From NCBI GenBank assembly GCA_020722815.1, contig DYKB01000001.1:273112-337111 (forward strand): a stretch of DNA of 64,000 nt, in the 5' to 3' direction. The stretch's first letter is position 1. Every line of letters starts with the position of its first letter. Positions 46,170-54,264 of the stretch are shown piece by piece. Origin of the DNA: Caldithrix sp. Its GTDB lineage: Bacteria; Zhuqueibacterota; Zhuqueibacteria; Thermofontimicrobiales; Sulfurfontimicrobiaceae. The notes beneath the pieces were generated by a model. That model did no database searches and was not told where the DNA came from. It saw nothing but the letters and a program-made list of their open reading frames with translations. The position numbers were made by a program, and so were the translations under genes.

Positions 46170-46198
46170 TTGACTTGAATTTAAATTTTTTGTATATT
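46170..46198 (+). promoter_or_regulatory. Sigma70-type promoter of the tRNA cluster
   Basis: TTGACT (46170-46175), a 17-base spacer and TATATT (46193-46198), 14 bases before the first mature tRNA base. The downstream stretch to 46212 (CAGTTAGCGTTA) is not a GC discriminator of the stringent type. Confidence 0.7.
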
Positions 46199-46212
46199 TA
46201 CAGTTAGCGTTA

Positions 46213-46296
46213 GGAGGACTAGACCTAACTGGCAAGGCAGCGGTCTTGAAAACCGCCGGGCTTCGGCCCATGGGGGTTCGAGTCCCTCGTCCTCCG
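46213..46296 (+). tRNA. tRNA-Ser(UGA)
   Basis: An 84-base gene with acceptor GGAGGAC/GTCCTCC, anticodon loop CTTGAAA (anticodon TGA), a long class II variable arm (CGGGCTTCGGCCC) and T-arm GGGTTCGAGTCCC. The discriminator is G, as usual for serine. CCA is not encoded. Confidence 0.95.
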
Positions 46297-46313
46297 CTAA
46301 AAAATTCGAAACT

Positions 46314-46402
46314 GGAAGGGTGCCGGAGTGGTTGAACGGGGCAGCCTGCTAAGCTGTTGTAGGGGTTTCTCTCTACCGAGGGTTCGAATCCCTCCCCTTC
46401 CG
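46314..46402 (+). tRNA. tRNA-Ser(GCU)
   Basis: An 89-base gene with acceptor GGAAGGG/CCCTTCC, anticodon loop CTGCTAA (anticodon GCT), a long variable arm and T-arm GGGTTCGAATCCC. It reads AGC/AGU codons. The discriminator is G; CCA is not encoded. Confidence 0.94.
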
Positions 46403-46412
46403 CTGACTATAT

Positions 46413-46483
46413 TGAGGAGTCGTCCAACGGCAGGACACGCGGCTCTGGACCGTGTAATCGGGGTTCGAATCCCTGCTCCTCAG
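46413..46483 (+). tRNA. tRNA-Gln(CUG)
   Basis: A 71-base gene with acceptor TGAGGAG/CTCCTCA (the U1-A72 pair is typical of glutamine), anticodon loop CTCTGGA (anticodon CTG) and T-arm GGGGTTCGAATCCCT. It reads CAG only; a UUG-anticodon partner is not in this cluster. Confidence 0.92.
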
Positions 46484-46489
46484 TCAAGC

Positions 46490-46563
46490 GCGCTCGTAGC
46501 TCAATTGGATAGAGCATCTGGCTTCGGACCAGAGGGTTGGGGGTTCGAGTCCCTTCGGGCGTA
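46490..46563 (+). tRNA. tRNA-Arg(UCG)
   Basis: A 74-base gene with acceptor GCGCTCG/CGGGCGT, anticodon loop CTTCGGA (anticodon TCG), D-arm GCTCAATTGGATAGAGC and T-arm GGGGTTCGAGTCCC. It is the only tRNA of the cluster followed by an encoded CCA (46564-46566). It is close in sequence to the tRNA-Arg(ACG) at 46680, indicating duplication. Confidence 0.92.
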
Positions 46564-46592
46564 CCAGATTTTTAAAAATTGGCAACAAATCT

Positions 46593-46664
46593 GGCGCGTT
46601 CGTCTAGGGGTTAGGACGCTGGCCTCTCACGCCGGTAACACGGGTTCAAATCCCGTACGCGCTA
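46593..46664 (+). tRNA. tRNA-Glu(CUC)
   Basis: A 72-base gene with acceptor GGCGCGT/ACGCGCT, D-arm GTCTAGGGGTTAGGAC, anticodon loop CTCTCAC (anticodon CTC) and T-arm ACGGGTTCAAATCCCGT. The first pair would be G-U; the exact 5' end could be one base later. It reads GAG only. Confidence 0.88.
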
Positions 46665-46679
46665 TATAGAATCTAAAGT

Positions 46680-46753
46680 GCGCCCGTAGCTCAATTGGAT
46701 AGAGCGTCTGGCTACGGACCAGAAGGTTGGGAGTTCAAGTCTCTTCGGGCGTA
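46680..46753 (+). tRNA. tRNA-Arg(ACG)
   Basis: A 74-base gene with acceptor GCGCCCG/CGGGCGT and anticodon loop CTACGGA (anticodon ACG). The A34 of this tRNA is the substrate of the TadA deaminase encoded directly downstream (46783), which converts it to inosine so that CGU, CGC and CGA can be read. Confidence 0.93.
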
Positions 46754-46782
46754 CTCCCTTTTATTTTTTTAGGCACTCCTGT

Positions 46783-47244
46783 ATGATACCGCATGAAAAA
46801 TGGATGGAATTTGCCCTGATTGAGGCGCAAAAAGCCTATGATAAAAGGGAAGTTCCCGTTGGAGCAATTGTGGTTGAAAACAACCGAATTGTTGGTCGGG
46901 GTTATAATCTGATAGAACACTTGCAAGACCCATCAGCCCATGCGGAAATGATTGCGATGACGGCGGCCGCGAATACATTGGCTTCCTGGCGGCTGGATGA
47001 TTGCGTGCTTTACGCAACCCTGGAACCCTGCCCGATGTGTGCCGGGGCAATTATATTGTCGCGAATTTCAACTGTTGTATTTGCCACGATAGACCCTCGA
47101 TGGGGAGCCTGTGGCACCAAGGTGAATCTGCTGAATCATGCAGGATTGAATACGAATATTCAGATTATAGCGGGAATCGGTGAATTTGAAAGCCGAGAAT
47201 TAATTCAAAAATTTTTTAAAACGCTACGGGAATCAAAAATGTAG
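46783..47244 (+). CDS. tadA: tRNA(adenine34) deaminase TadA
   Basis: A 153-residue zinc-dependent deaminase that converts A34 to inosine in tRNA-Arg(ACG). The catalytic motif is His53-Ala-Glu55 (AHAEMIAM) and the zinc Cys pair is PCPMC (Cys82, Cys85). N- and C-terminal parts (EVPVGAIVV, LLNHAGLNTNIQI) match the bacterial family at normal length. It lies 29 bases after its own substrate tRNA gene, between two groups of tRNA genes, in a neighbourhood (tRNA-Ser, tadA, SRP RNA, dnaX) also known from Bacillus. Confidence 0.94.
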   Translation: MIPHEKWMEFALIEAQKAYDKREVPVGAIVVENNRIVGRGYNLIEHLQDPSAHAEMIAMTAAANTLASWRLDDCVLYATLEPCPMCAGAIILSRISTVVFATIDPRWGACGTKVNLLNHAGLNTNIQIIAGIGEFESRELIQKFFKTLRESKM

Positions 47245-47253
47245 CGAAAAGCA

Positions 47254-47339
47254 GGAGAGGTGCCGGAGTTGGCCGATCGGGGCGGTCTCGAAAACCGTTG
47301 TACCTTCGGGTACCGGGGGTTCGAATCCCTCCCTCTCCG
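47254..47339 (+). tRNA. tRNA-Ser(CGA)
   Basis: An 86-base gene with acceptor GGAGAGG/CCTCTCC, anticodon loop CTCGAAA (anticodon CGA), a long variable arm (TACCTTCGGGTA) and T-arm GGGGTTCGAATCCC, with discriminator G. It begins 9 bases after the tadA stop. Confidence 0.94.
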
Positions 47340-47349
47340 CCATTAACCA

Positions 47350-47440
47350 GGAGAGATGCCGGAGCTGGCCGAACGGGCACGACTGGAAATCGTGTGAGGT
47401 GCCAAAAGCGCCTCCGGGGGTTCGAATCCCTCTCTCTCCG
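47350..47440 (+). tRNA. tRNA-Ser(GGA)
   Basis: A 91-base gene with acceptor GGAGAGA/TCTCTCC, anticodon loop CTGGAAA (anticodon GGA), a long variable arm (GAGGTGCCAAAAGCGCCTC) and T-arm GGGGTTCGAATCCC. It reads UCU/UCC. With UGA, CGA and GCU it completes the serine set. Confidence 0.94.
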
Positions 47441-47459
47441 CAATTGATTTATTAACCAA

Positions 47460-47533
47460 GGGGCAGTAGCTCAGTATGGGAGAGCGCCAGAATCGCACTC
47501 TGGAGGTCGTGGGTTCGATCCCCATCTGCTCCA
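47460..47533 (+). tRNA. tRNA-Ala(CGC)
   Basis: A 74-base gene with acceptor GGGGCAG/CTGCTCC, which contains the alanine identity pair G3-U70, anticodon loop ATCGCAC (anticodon CGC) and T-arm GTGGGTTCGATCCCCAT. It reads GCG only. CCA is not encoded. Confidence 0.9.
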
Positions 47534-47587
47534 TCTGTTTTAGCTGTCATCAATAATTCTTTGCATGGAGCAAATGAATTAAAATTA

Positions 47588-47867
47588 CGGCTGTGCTAGA
47601 TGGGGAACTAGCGGTGCCCTGTAACCTGCAATCCGCTGCAGCAGGATTGAATTCCTCATCCGAGGCTTGCTCATCGGGTAATGGTTATTAGTAAGTGATG
47701 TTGATAGTTCAAGACTTGCGCAATAGAAGCGTGCCCAACCCCGTCAGGACCGGAAGGTAGCAGCGGTAAGCATCAACTCTGTGTGCCGCGAGAACTCTTG
47801 GCTGGAATTGGCTGCTAATTCTGTTACTGGAGAAGAGAGGTCGAAGTGAGGTGCACAGCCCTTTTTT
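47588..47867 (+). ncRNA. ffs: Signal recognition particle RNA, large bacterial type
   Basis: About 280 bases. The ends pair (GGCTGTGC at 47589 with GCACAGCC at 47853), and the S-domain apex carries the universal SRP signature GTCAGGACCGGAAGGTAGCA with the GGAA tetraloop and asymmetric loop that bind Ffh. The extra 5' half forms the Alu-like domain, as in Bacillus scRNA, in contrast to the short 4.5S RNA of E. coli. TTTTTTT directly after the closing stem serves as terminator. Ends are approximate. Confidence 0.93.
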
Positions 47868-47906
47868 TAATAAAGAAGTTTGACTTCCTAATCAGGGACA
47901 GGTCAG

Positions 47907-49643
47907 ATGTCGTATCTGGTATTAGCGCGAAAATGGCGCCCGGTACAGTTTAAAGAGGTACTGGGGCAACAGCATGTAACAACCACATTGGAAAATGCTA
48001 TCAAAAGTGGGCGCATTGCCAATGCGTATCTTTTTTCGGGACCCCGTGGTGTCGGAAAAACGACCATTGCCCGAATTCTTGCCAAAGCGATTAATTGTGA
48101 AAAAGGTCCTACGATAACTCCCTGCAATCAGTGTAGCAATTGTATTGAAATTACCGAAAGTCGCAGTCTGGATGTCTTCGAAATTGATGGTGCATCGAAC
48201 CGGGGGATTGATGAAGTCCGTAACTTAAGAGAAAATTTACGGTATCCACCGAACAAAAGTCGATACAAGATTTATATCATTGATGAAGTACACATGTTGA
48301 CGGTCGAGGCGTTTAATGCCCTGTTAAAAACGCTCGAAGAACCCCCAAAGAATGTTTTGTTTATTTTTGCCACAACTGAACCACACAAGGTTCCAGCAAC
48401 GATTTCATCCCGGTGTCAACGTTTCACCTTTAAACGAATGTCCATCAAACGTATCGTTGAACAATTGAAAAAAATCTGTGACGCTGAAAAAATAGCCATT
48501 GATGAAGAATCGCTTTTAACAATCGCCAAAAAAGCCGATGGCAGTATGCGCGACGCCGAGAGCGTCCTCGATCAGGCATTCTCTTTTTGTGGCAATGAAA
48601 TAAAATATGAAAATTTGATTGAACTGTTGGGAATTATTGATAGTGATCTGCTCTTCGAACTTTCTGATTGCATTAAAACACACGATATTCAGCGGGCTTT
48701 AACACTGGCCAATAATATTTTTATGGAAGGCTATGATGTTAATGAATTTCTTATTCATGCCGCCGAACATTTTCGAAACATTTTATTTACTAAAGCCACC
48801 CAATCGGTAGCACAACTCGATGTCTCAGAAATCCTGGCGCAGCGCTATTTGAAAGAAGCCGCCGAATTTCAGGAAGAAGACCTGCTTCGCTATATCAATC
48901 TGGCCAATGAAACTGAGTATGCGATCAAAAGAAGTTCCAATCCCCGGCTGAAGTTCGAGTTTGCATTGGCTAAAATGGTGAAGATGGACTCCAGTCTGAA
49001 ATTAAGTCAATTGATTGAGCGGATTGATGGTTTACAACGAAATTTTCATCCTGTTTCATTTGAAAAAGCACCAATTTCGAATTATCAACCTCAAATTATA
49101 AAAGATCAACCAGCCGGTCGCTCGCAAAATCGTCCGCAGCACCTGCTGTTGGCAGATCGGAAATCAGAAATTCTGGCCTCCTTTTCCCCAACTGTTCCAG
49201 ACGGACCCAATCAGGAGGTTGTTCCGGTTGAAAACAAGAACGAAACCCAAAAAGTCACGATGGTGGATATTGAAACGATTCAATCAAGCTGGGAATTAAT
49301 TATAGAAACCATCCGCAAGCAAAAAGTTGCTTTGGCAGCTTTTATTAATGAAGGAAAACCGACAGCAGTTGATAACAATATTCTTGAAATTACTTTTCGA
49401 AATGATAATGGGTTTCATATTAATTCGATTATGAATAATAAAATCCTTATTGAAAAAATAATAAATCAAATAATTGGAACTCCCTTGCATATTAAATGTG
49501 TTAAAGGCGATCTTCCAATGGATAATACGACATCAATCACCGCGGATACGAATATAAATGAATCGGCACCTGTTGACAGAAAAATAAATGATACTTTGAT
49601 TGAAGAGGTAGTTGCAGCATTTGATGGAGAAGTTATTGGTTAA
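47907..49643 (+). CDS. dnaX: DNA polymerase III subunits gamma/tau
   Basis: A 578-residue clamp-loader ATPase. The AAA+ module has YLVLARKWRPVQFKEVLGQ, Walker A GPRGVGKTT, the four-Cys zinc site (INCEKG ... CNQCSNC), Walker B YIIDEVHML and the sensor segment FATTEPHKVPATISSRCQRF. The collar domain follows (about 220-350). The C-terminal part (about 375-578) is less conserved and would bind the polymerase core as in tau. I did not find a convincing programmed-frameshift site for a separate gamma form. It begins 40 bases after the SRP RNA and is followed by ybaB and recR. Confidence 0.95.
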   Translation: MSYLVLARKWRPVQFKEVLGQQHVTTTLENAIKSGRIANAYLFSGPRGVGKTTIARILAKAINCEKGPTITPCNQCSNCIEITESRSLDVFEIDGASNRGIDEVRNLRENLRYPPNKSRYKIYIIDEVHMLTVEAFNALLKTLEEPPKNVLFIFATTEPHKVPATISSRCQRFTFKRMSIKRIVEQLKKICDAEKIAIDEESLLTIAKKADGSMRDAESVLDQAFSFCGNEIKYENLIELLGIIDSDLLFELSDCIKTHDIQRALTLANNIFMEGYDVNEFLIHAAEHFRNILFTKATQSVAQLDVSEILAQRYLKEAAEFQEEDLLRYINLANETEYAIKRSSNPRLKFEFALAKMVKMDSSLKLSQLIERIDGLQRNFHPVSFEKAPISNYQPQIIKDQPAGRSQNRPQHLLLADRKSEILASFSPTVPDGPNQEVVPVENKNETQKVTMVDIETIQSSWELIIETIRKQKVALAAFINEGKPTAVDNNILEITFRNDNGFHINSIMNNKILIEKIINQIIGTPLHIKCVKGDLPMDNTTSITADTNINESAPVDRKINDTLIEEVVAAFDGEVIG

Positions 49644-49666
49644 TCTGGTTTTTACGGGAGAATGGT

Positions 49667-50020
49667 ATGATAAAAGCAGCGATAAGCAAAATGATGAAGC
49701 AGATGGAAAAAGCGCAAGAAGAGCTCGTCAAGATTAATGACCAGCTCGAAAATGAATATGTTGAAGCCTCGACAGGTGGGGGATTGGTGACGGTTATTGC
49801 AAATGCACGTAAACAATTAGTGAAAATAAAATTTGATAGCGAGGCATTAAGCCTCGAAGATGTGGAAATGCTCGAAGAATTGGTTTTAGAAGCCGTTAAT
49901 CAGGCGCTTGAAAAGGCAGGAGAACGCGCTCGCGAAGAAATTCAGAAGATTTCTGGAGATGCATTGGGTGGATTAAAATTACCTGGATTCATTGAATCGA
50001 TATTACGGGAAACCGAATAA
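49667..50020 (+). CDS. YbaB/EbfC nucleoid-associated protein
   Basis: A 117-residue DNA-binding protein of the YbaB/EbfC family, which binds DNA as a tweezer-shaped dimer. It has the typical Met/Lys-rich first helix (SKMMKQMEKAQEELVKIN), the central strand VEASTGGGLVTVIANARKQLVKIKFDSEAL and the last helix with GLKLPGF. It sits in the widely conserved dnaX-ybaB-recR order. Confidence 0.93.
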   Translation: MIKAAISKMMKQMEKAQEELVKINDQLENEYVEASTGGGLVTVIANARKQLVKIKFDSEALSLEDVEMLEELVLEAVNQALEKAGERAREEIQKISGDALGGLKLPGFIESILRETE

Positions 50021-50033
50021 GGGAAATAGTTTT

Positions 50034-50639
50034 ATGCATTATTTTTCTGATTCGGTTGAACGGGCGATTGAGGAACTGGTAAAATTGCCGGGTATTGGTA
50101 GAAAATCAGCGCAACGGCTGGTTTTTTACTTATTACGCACCCCGAAAGAGAAAGTTTATCATTTAAGTCAGGCCCTTCGTGAGTTAAAAGACAAAGTGAT
50201 CTATTGTTCAATCTGTTTTAATATTACCGAAACAGATCCCTGTGCCATCTGCGCGAATAAAAATCGCGATCATGATCTGATTTGCGTTGTCGAAGAGGCA
50301 AATGATATATTAGCATTAGAAAAAACAGGTAGTTATCGTGGTGTGTATCATGTATTGGGTGGGGCACTTTCTCCACTAGACGGAATTGGCCCCGACGAAT
50401 TACGAATAAAGGAGCTCCTTAAGCGATTAATGGCAACAACAAAAGAAATTATCATTGCCACGAATCCTAATGCCGAGGGAGAAGCCACTGCCCTCTATTT
50501 ATCGAAATTAATTCATCCACTGAATATAAAAATTACGCGAATTGCCCGCGGTCTACCTGTCGGTACCGAACTGGAATTTGCAGATGAAATTACGCTGTCG
50601 CAGGCGCTTGAGGGTCGGGTTACAGTGGATTCATTTTAA
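50034..50639 (+). CDS. recR: Recombination protein RecR
   Basis: A 201-residue protein of the RecFOR pathway that helps load RecA at single-strand gaps. It has the N-terminal helix-hairpin-helix LVKLPGIGRKSAQRL, a Cys4 zinc finger (YCSICFNITETDPCAIC), a Toprim domain (ICVVEEANDILALEK, YHVLGGALSPLDGIGPDEL) and the C-terminal IARGLPVGTELEFADEITL. The ATG at 50034 is chosen because GGGAAATAG lies just upstream; a frame extension to 49992 would overlap ybaB without benefit. Confidence 0.95.
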   Translation: MHYFSDSVERAIEELVKLPGIGRKSAQRLVFYLLRTPKEKVYHLSQALRELKDKVIYCSICFNITETDPCAICANKNRDHDLICVVEEANDILALEKTGSYRGVYHVLGGALSPLDGIGPDELRIKELLKRLMATTKEIIIATNPNAEGEATALYLSKLIHPLNIKITRIARGLPVGTELEFADEITLSQALEGRVTVDSF

Positions 50640-50786
50640 AAAATAGAGTATACAAAAAAAGTACTTAAATAGGCAGTCTAAATGTAGCATATTTGTCCAC
50701 CCAGATTTGACGCATAACCAATACTCCAATTCTTAGTTTCCTGATGATGCGATGACAAGTTTGATTTTGATATTTCGAGTGGTTAA

Positions 50787-51401
50787 ATGAGTTTACCAAA
50801 CCAACTGACAACCCTAAGAATCATTTTGACCCCGCTTTTTGTTTATCTGTTATTCTCTCCCGATATTCAGATAAAATACATTTCGTTATTAATTTTTCTA
50901 TTCGCAACACTTACGGATTGGTATGACGGCTATTTTGCCCGCAAGTATGGCTACGTGACGCTTTGGGGCAAATTTATGGATCCGCTGGCTGATAAAATTC
51001 TGGTTTCTGCCGCGCTTTTTTCCCTTTACTATTTACAATTGGTTCAGTTGTGGATGGTCATTATCATTGTGATTCGGGATTTTTTAATTACCGGCCTTCG
51101 CTCTTACGCCATGTTTCGCGGTCAGCCCGTGGTTACAAGTCAGTTAGCGAAAATAAAAACATTTGCCCAAATGGGCGTTGCTTATTATATCCTGATTATT
51201 TATATTTTGCAGCTTAGTTTTTTACCGTCATCTTTAATATTTAAATTTATTTCACTATTGCATCAAATTCGGCTGAGCTATGTCCTGATGTTAATAATTA
51301 CCTTTCTGAATATTTATACAGCAATTCAATATTTTATTTCAAACCATAAGCATTTAAAACACATGCTGATAGATTTAATCCAAATTATAAGAAAAAAATA
51401 A
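50787..51401 (+). CDS. pgsA: CDP-diacylglycerol-glycerol-3-phosphate 3-phosphatidyltransferase
   Basis: A 204-residue inner-membrane enzyme making phosphatidylglycerophosphate. The CDP-alcohol phosphotransferase signature is complete: TDWYDGYFAR, eight residues, GKFMDPLADK. Several membrane helices follow (about 30-48, 75-98, 125-150 and 165-190). It starts LPNQLTTLRIILTP, as in the family. It is followed after 4 bases by pgpA, which carries out the next step, so the pair forms a phosphatidylglycerol operon. Confidence 0.93.
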   Translation: MSLPNQLTTLRIILTPLFVYLLFSPDIQIKYISLLIFLFATLTDWYDGYFARKYGYVTLWGKFMDPLADKILVSAALFSLYYLQLVQLWMVIIIVIRDFLITGLRSYAMFRGQPVVTSQLAKIKTFAQMGVAYYILIIYILQLSFLPSSLIFKFISLLHQIRLSYVLMLIITFLNIYTAIQYFISNHKHLKHMLIDLIQIIRKK

Positions 51402-51405
51402 ATTT

Positions 51406-51849
51406 ATGAAAAAATTGGCAATCATCCTTGCGACTACATTTGGAAGTGGTTTTTCCCCCTTTGCACCGGGTACTGTTGGGGCCTTGGTCGCTGTTATTTT
51501 TTACTATTTTCTCATTCCGGCTGAACCAATCCCTTTATCCATAATCATCGTTTGCCTTACGACTGTTGGAATTTGGGCGGCCACTGAAACCGAGCAACAA
51601 TACGGGCACGATGCATCGGTGATTAATATTGATGAAGTGGTGGGAATGTTGATCACTTTCATTGCGCTTGAAAAAACATTTTTTAACATAATCGTGGGCT
51701 TTATCCTGTTTCGCTTTTTTGATATTGTCAAGCCTTGGCCGGTAAGTCGGGCTCAATTATTACCACGCGGTTGGGGGGTTATGATAGACGATGTCGCGGC
51801 TGGAGTTTACAGCCTTTTAATTCTCCATGGAATTCAACTTATTCAATAA
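51406..51849 (+). CDS. pgpA: Phosphatidylglycerophosphatase A
   Basis: A 147-residue membrane phosphatase converting phosphatidylglycerophosphate to phosphatidylglycerol. Family motifs are FGSGFSPFAPGTVGAL near the N-terminus, VINIDEVVGMLI in the centre, FRFFDIVKPWPVSRA and the C-terminal GWGVMIDDVAAGVYS. Three or four hydrophobic segments. It directly follows pgsA, the previous step of the pathway. Confidence 0.93.
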   Translation: MKKLAIILATTFGSGFSPFAPGTVGALVAVIFYYFLIPAEPIPLSIIIVCLTTVGIWAATETEQQYGHDASVINIDEVVGMLITFIALEKTFFNIIVGFILFRFFDIVKPWPVSRAQLLPRGWGVMIDDVAAGVYSLLILHGIQLIQ

Positions 51850-51863
51850 TGGAAAAATGATAC

Positions 51864-53090
51864 ATGAATGCTGAAATTATTTCAATTGGTGATGAAGTAT
51901 TAATTGGACAAATTGTCAATACAAATGCGGCCTATCTGGGACAACAATTGACTGCGCTGGGCATTTCGGTTGACTGGGTAACCGTTGTTGGGGATGATTT
52001 AAGCCGAATACAGGACGCTTTGCAAATTGCATTAAAACGGGCAAAAGTTGTGGTGGTAACCGGTGGCCTGGGCCCAACCCATGATGATATTACAAAAATC
52101 GCTATTTGTGATTATTTCCAGACGAAATTAATTTTCAATGAAGACGTGTTCGAGAATGTCAGACAGTTTTTTATCCGGATGGGGCGGCAGGTTGATGAAA
52201 GAAATCGGGAACAGGCCCTGATACCCGAAAATTCAAAACCATTAAGAAATCCGGTTGGAACCGCGCCCGGGCTGTTTATTGAACATGAAAGTAAGTATTT
52301 GTTTGTTCTGCCCGGTGTTCCTCTGGAGATGAAAGCATTATTTGAAACCGCAATTCAACCAATTATCAAAGAATTAAACAAAGACCAGTTTATTGAACTC
52401 CTGACAATTAAAACAACAGGTATTTTTGAGTCTCAACTGTTTGCAAATGTAAAAGACATTGTTGATAAAATTGAGCCAACCGTTAAAGTCGCTTTTCTGC
52501 CAACATATACCGGCGTAAATATGCGATTGACCGCAAAAGGCAAAGATAAAGAACGATGCCTGAAGGATATAGCCGATGCAAAAATTGAATTTGAGAATCG
52601 GCTGGGCCAATATATTTATGCCTATAATGATGAAAAAATGGAAGAGGTCGTGGCCCGATTGCTCATTCATCAACACAAAAAAATCGCTATTGGTGATGGC
52701 TTCTCTGGTGGCCTGTTGAGTCAAATATTGACTGAAGTTGTCGATTCTCATTTATTTCTTCAGGGGTGTTTGATTTTTTCTGATCCCCGGCGGCCAAAAT
52801 TTCCAGCCGAAGGTGATCCTTCATTGATTTGGGAAAGCACCATGCCGATGTCTGAAAGGTGCTTAACGCTGGCACGCAAAATTAAGCACGACTTTCAGGC
52901 GGACATTGCAATTGCCCTTTTACCAGATCTGAATGTGAAACCCGATATCAGTGGATATTGTTATGGAATAGTTGATGATCAGGCAGAAAAGTATGAAGTT
53001 TTCGAATTCCGAAAAGAACGAACGGATAAAATGAGTCGCGCAGTTCAATTTGCGCTGGATTTATTACGAAAAAAATTAAATAAAAATTGA
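51864..53090 (+). CDS. cinA: CinA-like protein with degenerate C-terminal domain
   Basis: A 408-residue protein. The N-terminal MoaB/Mog-like domain (1-170) is well conserved (AEIISIGDEVLIGQIVNTNAAYLG, VVVTGGLGPTHDDIT, NPVGTAPG, LFVLPGVPLEMKALFE). The middle COG1058-type part follows (about 175-260). In the C-terminal nicotinamide-nucleotide deamidase domain the motif AESCTGG is replaced by GDGFSGG, and the usual SGIAGPxGG by ALLPDLN, so deamidase activity is doubtful. ADP-ribose pyrophosphatase-type activity of the N-terminal part may remain. It follows pgpA by 14 bases. Confidence 0.88.
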   Translation: MNAEIISIGDEVLIGQIVNTNAAYLGQQLTALGISVDWVTVVGDDLSRIQDALQIALKRAKVVVVTGGLGPTHDDITKIAICDYFQTKLIFNEDVFENVRQFFIRMGRQVDERNREQALIPENSKPLRNPVGTAPGLFIEHESKYLFVLPGVPLEMKALFETAIQPIIKELNKDQFIELLTIKTTGIFESQLFANVKDIVDKIEPTVKVAFLPTYTGVNMRLTAKGKDKERCLKDIADAKIEFENRLGQYIYAYNDEKMEEVVARLLIHQHKKIAIGDGFSGGLLSQILTEVVDSHLFLQGCLIFSDPRRPKFPAEGDPSLIWESTMPMSERCLTLARKIKHDFQADIAIALLPDLNVKPDISGYCYGIVDDQAEKYEVFEFRKERTDKMSRAVQFALDLLRKKLNKN

Positions 53091-53276
53091 TAGGGTGAAC
53101 AATAGTTTAAATTTTAAATAGGGAAATTTTATATCCTTCATTAATTTTGTGGTGAAATCTGGATTTTCATAGTTTGTTTTGTTAAAAAACAAAAATTTTT
53201 GAATGGATATGTCATTTTAAATAATGAAAAAATTATAATCCTATTTTTTATTCGATGAAATTTTAAGGAGGGAAAT

Positions 53277-53972
53277 GTGATTAATTATAACCGGTCGGTT
53301 TTACATTTGACCGGAATTACTGCCATTTTTTATGGGGGACTTCAGATTGTTGCGATCGTTATTCTGTTTGCCGGATTGCAATTGAATATGATACCCGTTG
53401 AAACGTTTACTCCTGAAAACGTTTTAAAACTTTATCAGAACAGCGGTTTCGGCACGGCGCTTTTTGTGCAGATTATCAGTCTGATATTTTTCCCATTAGC
53501 AATGGTAGGCTTTTTCCGCTTTTTAAGAAATGAAGTTAATCTTTTTCCACATATTGGTTTTATATATGGGAGCATTGCCTTTACTATTTTTCTCATCACC
53601 GGATTTTTACAAGCGGGTTTGGTTCAATTGCTGGCATTTCAAACGGAAACGGCCAGTTTTACGATGAAAAATGACATATTTTTGATTAATCAGATCATTC
53701 ACTTTTTAAATGTCCCGACTGTCATCCTCTATTTTATTTTTCTTTGTTTCTGGGGTATCTCGTTTAAACGCTTGGAAATTAACTATGGATTAATAATTGG
53801 CCTGCTTTTTCTGGTTTCAGGGGTAGTTTTACTACTGAAACAACTCTTTGTTTTTCTTGAATGGCCCAATATAGCTTCTGTTTCTTATATAATAGAAGTT
53901 TTGACGATGTCTGTCGCTTTCATTCTCGCAGGAACCGCCGTTTTCCATCTGGCAAACAAATTGCCTTCCTGA
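53277..53972 (+). CDS. DUF4386-like six-helix membrane protein
   Basis: A 231-residue integral membrane protein with about six hydrophobic segments (roughly 10-33, 60-82, 92-118, 138-160, 170-190 and 200-225) and the segment GFFRFLRNEVNLFPHIGFIYG, which resembles the DUF4386 family. No function is known. Translation starts at GTG 53277 with an excellent AAGGAGGG site 5 bases upstream (the ATG two bases before is followed at once by a stop). It appears to be a single-gene unit with long A+T-rich flanks. Confidence 0.75.
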   Translation: MINYNRSVLHLTGITAIFYGGLQIVAIVILFAGLQLNMIPVETFTPENVLKLYQNSGFGTALFVQIISLIFFPLAMVGFFRFLRNEVNLFPHIGFIYGSIAFTIFLITGFLQAGLVQLLAFQTETASFTMKNDIFLINQIIHFLNVPTVILYFIFLCFWGISFKRLEINYGLIIGLLFLVSGVVLLLKQLFVFLEWPNIASVSYIIEVLTMSVAFILAGTAVFHLANKLPS

Positions 53973-54264
53973 AATCGTCGATAATATGGAGCGGCTATTG
54001 GATTATTTTTTATATCTTCTAATAATTTAGTAAAATGATAATTGAACCGGAGCTCATTATTATATTAATTTTAAATTCAGCAGTTTATTGAATGGCTGGC
54101 ATTGATTCTGCAAGTTATATTTTGGGGAATAATGTATAAATTTGTCAGTTAGTGATTAAATTTGCAACTTATTATATTTTGATCCGAAGGGTCGAACGAA
54201 ATTTTCTGTTTTGAATCTGAGGTAAATTGTCCAGATAATTTTTTTTATTATCAATTCCTTCGTA

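Noticed and set aside
46328..46669. 113-residue open frame across the tRNA cluster
   Set aside because: It runs through four tRNA genes.
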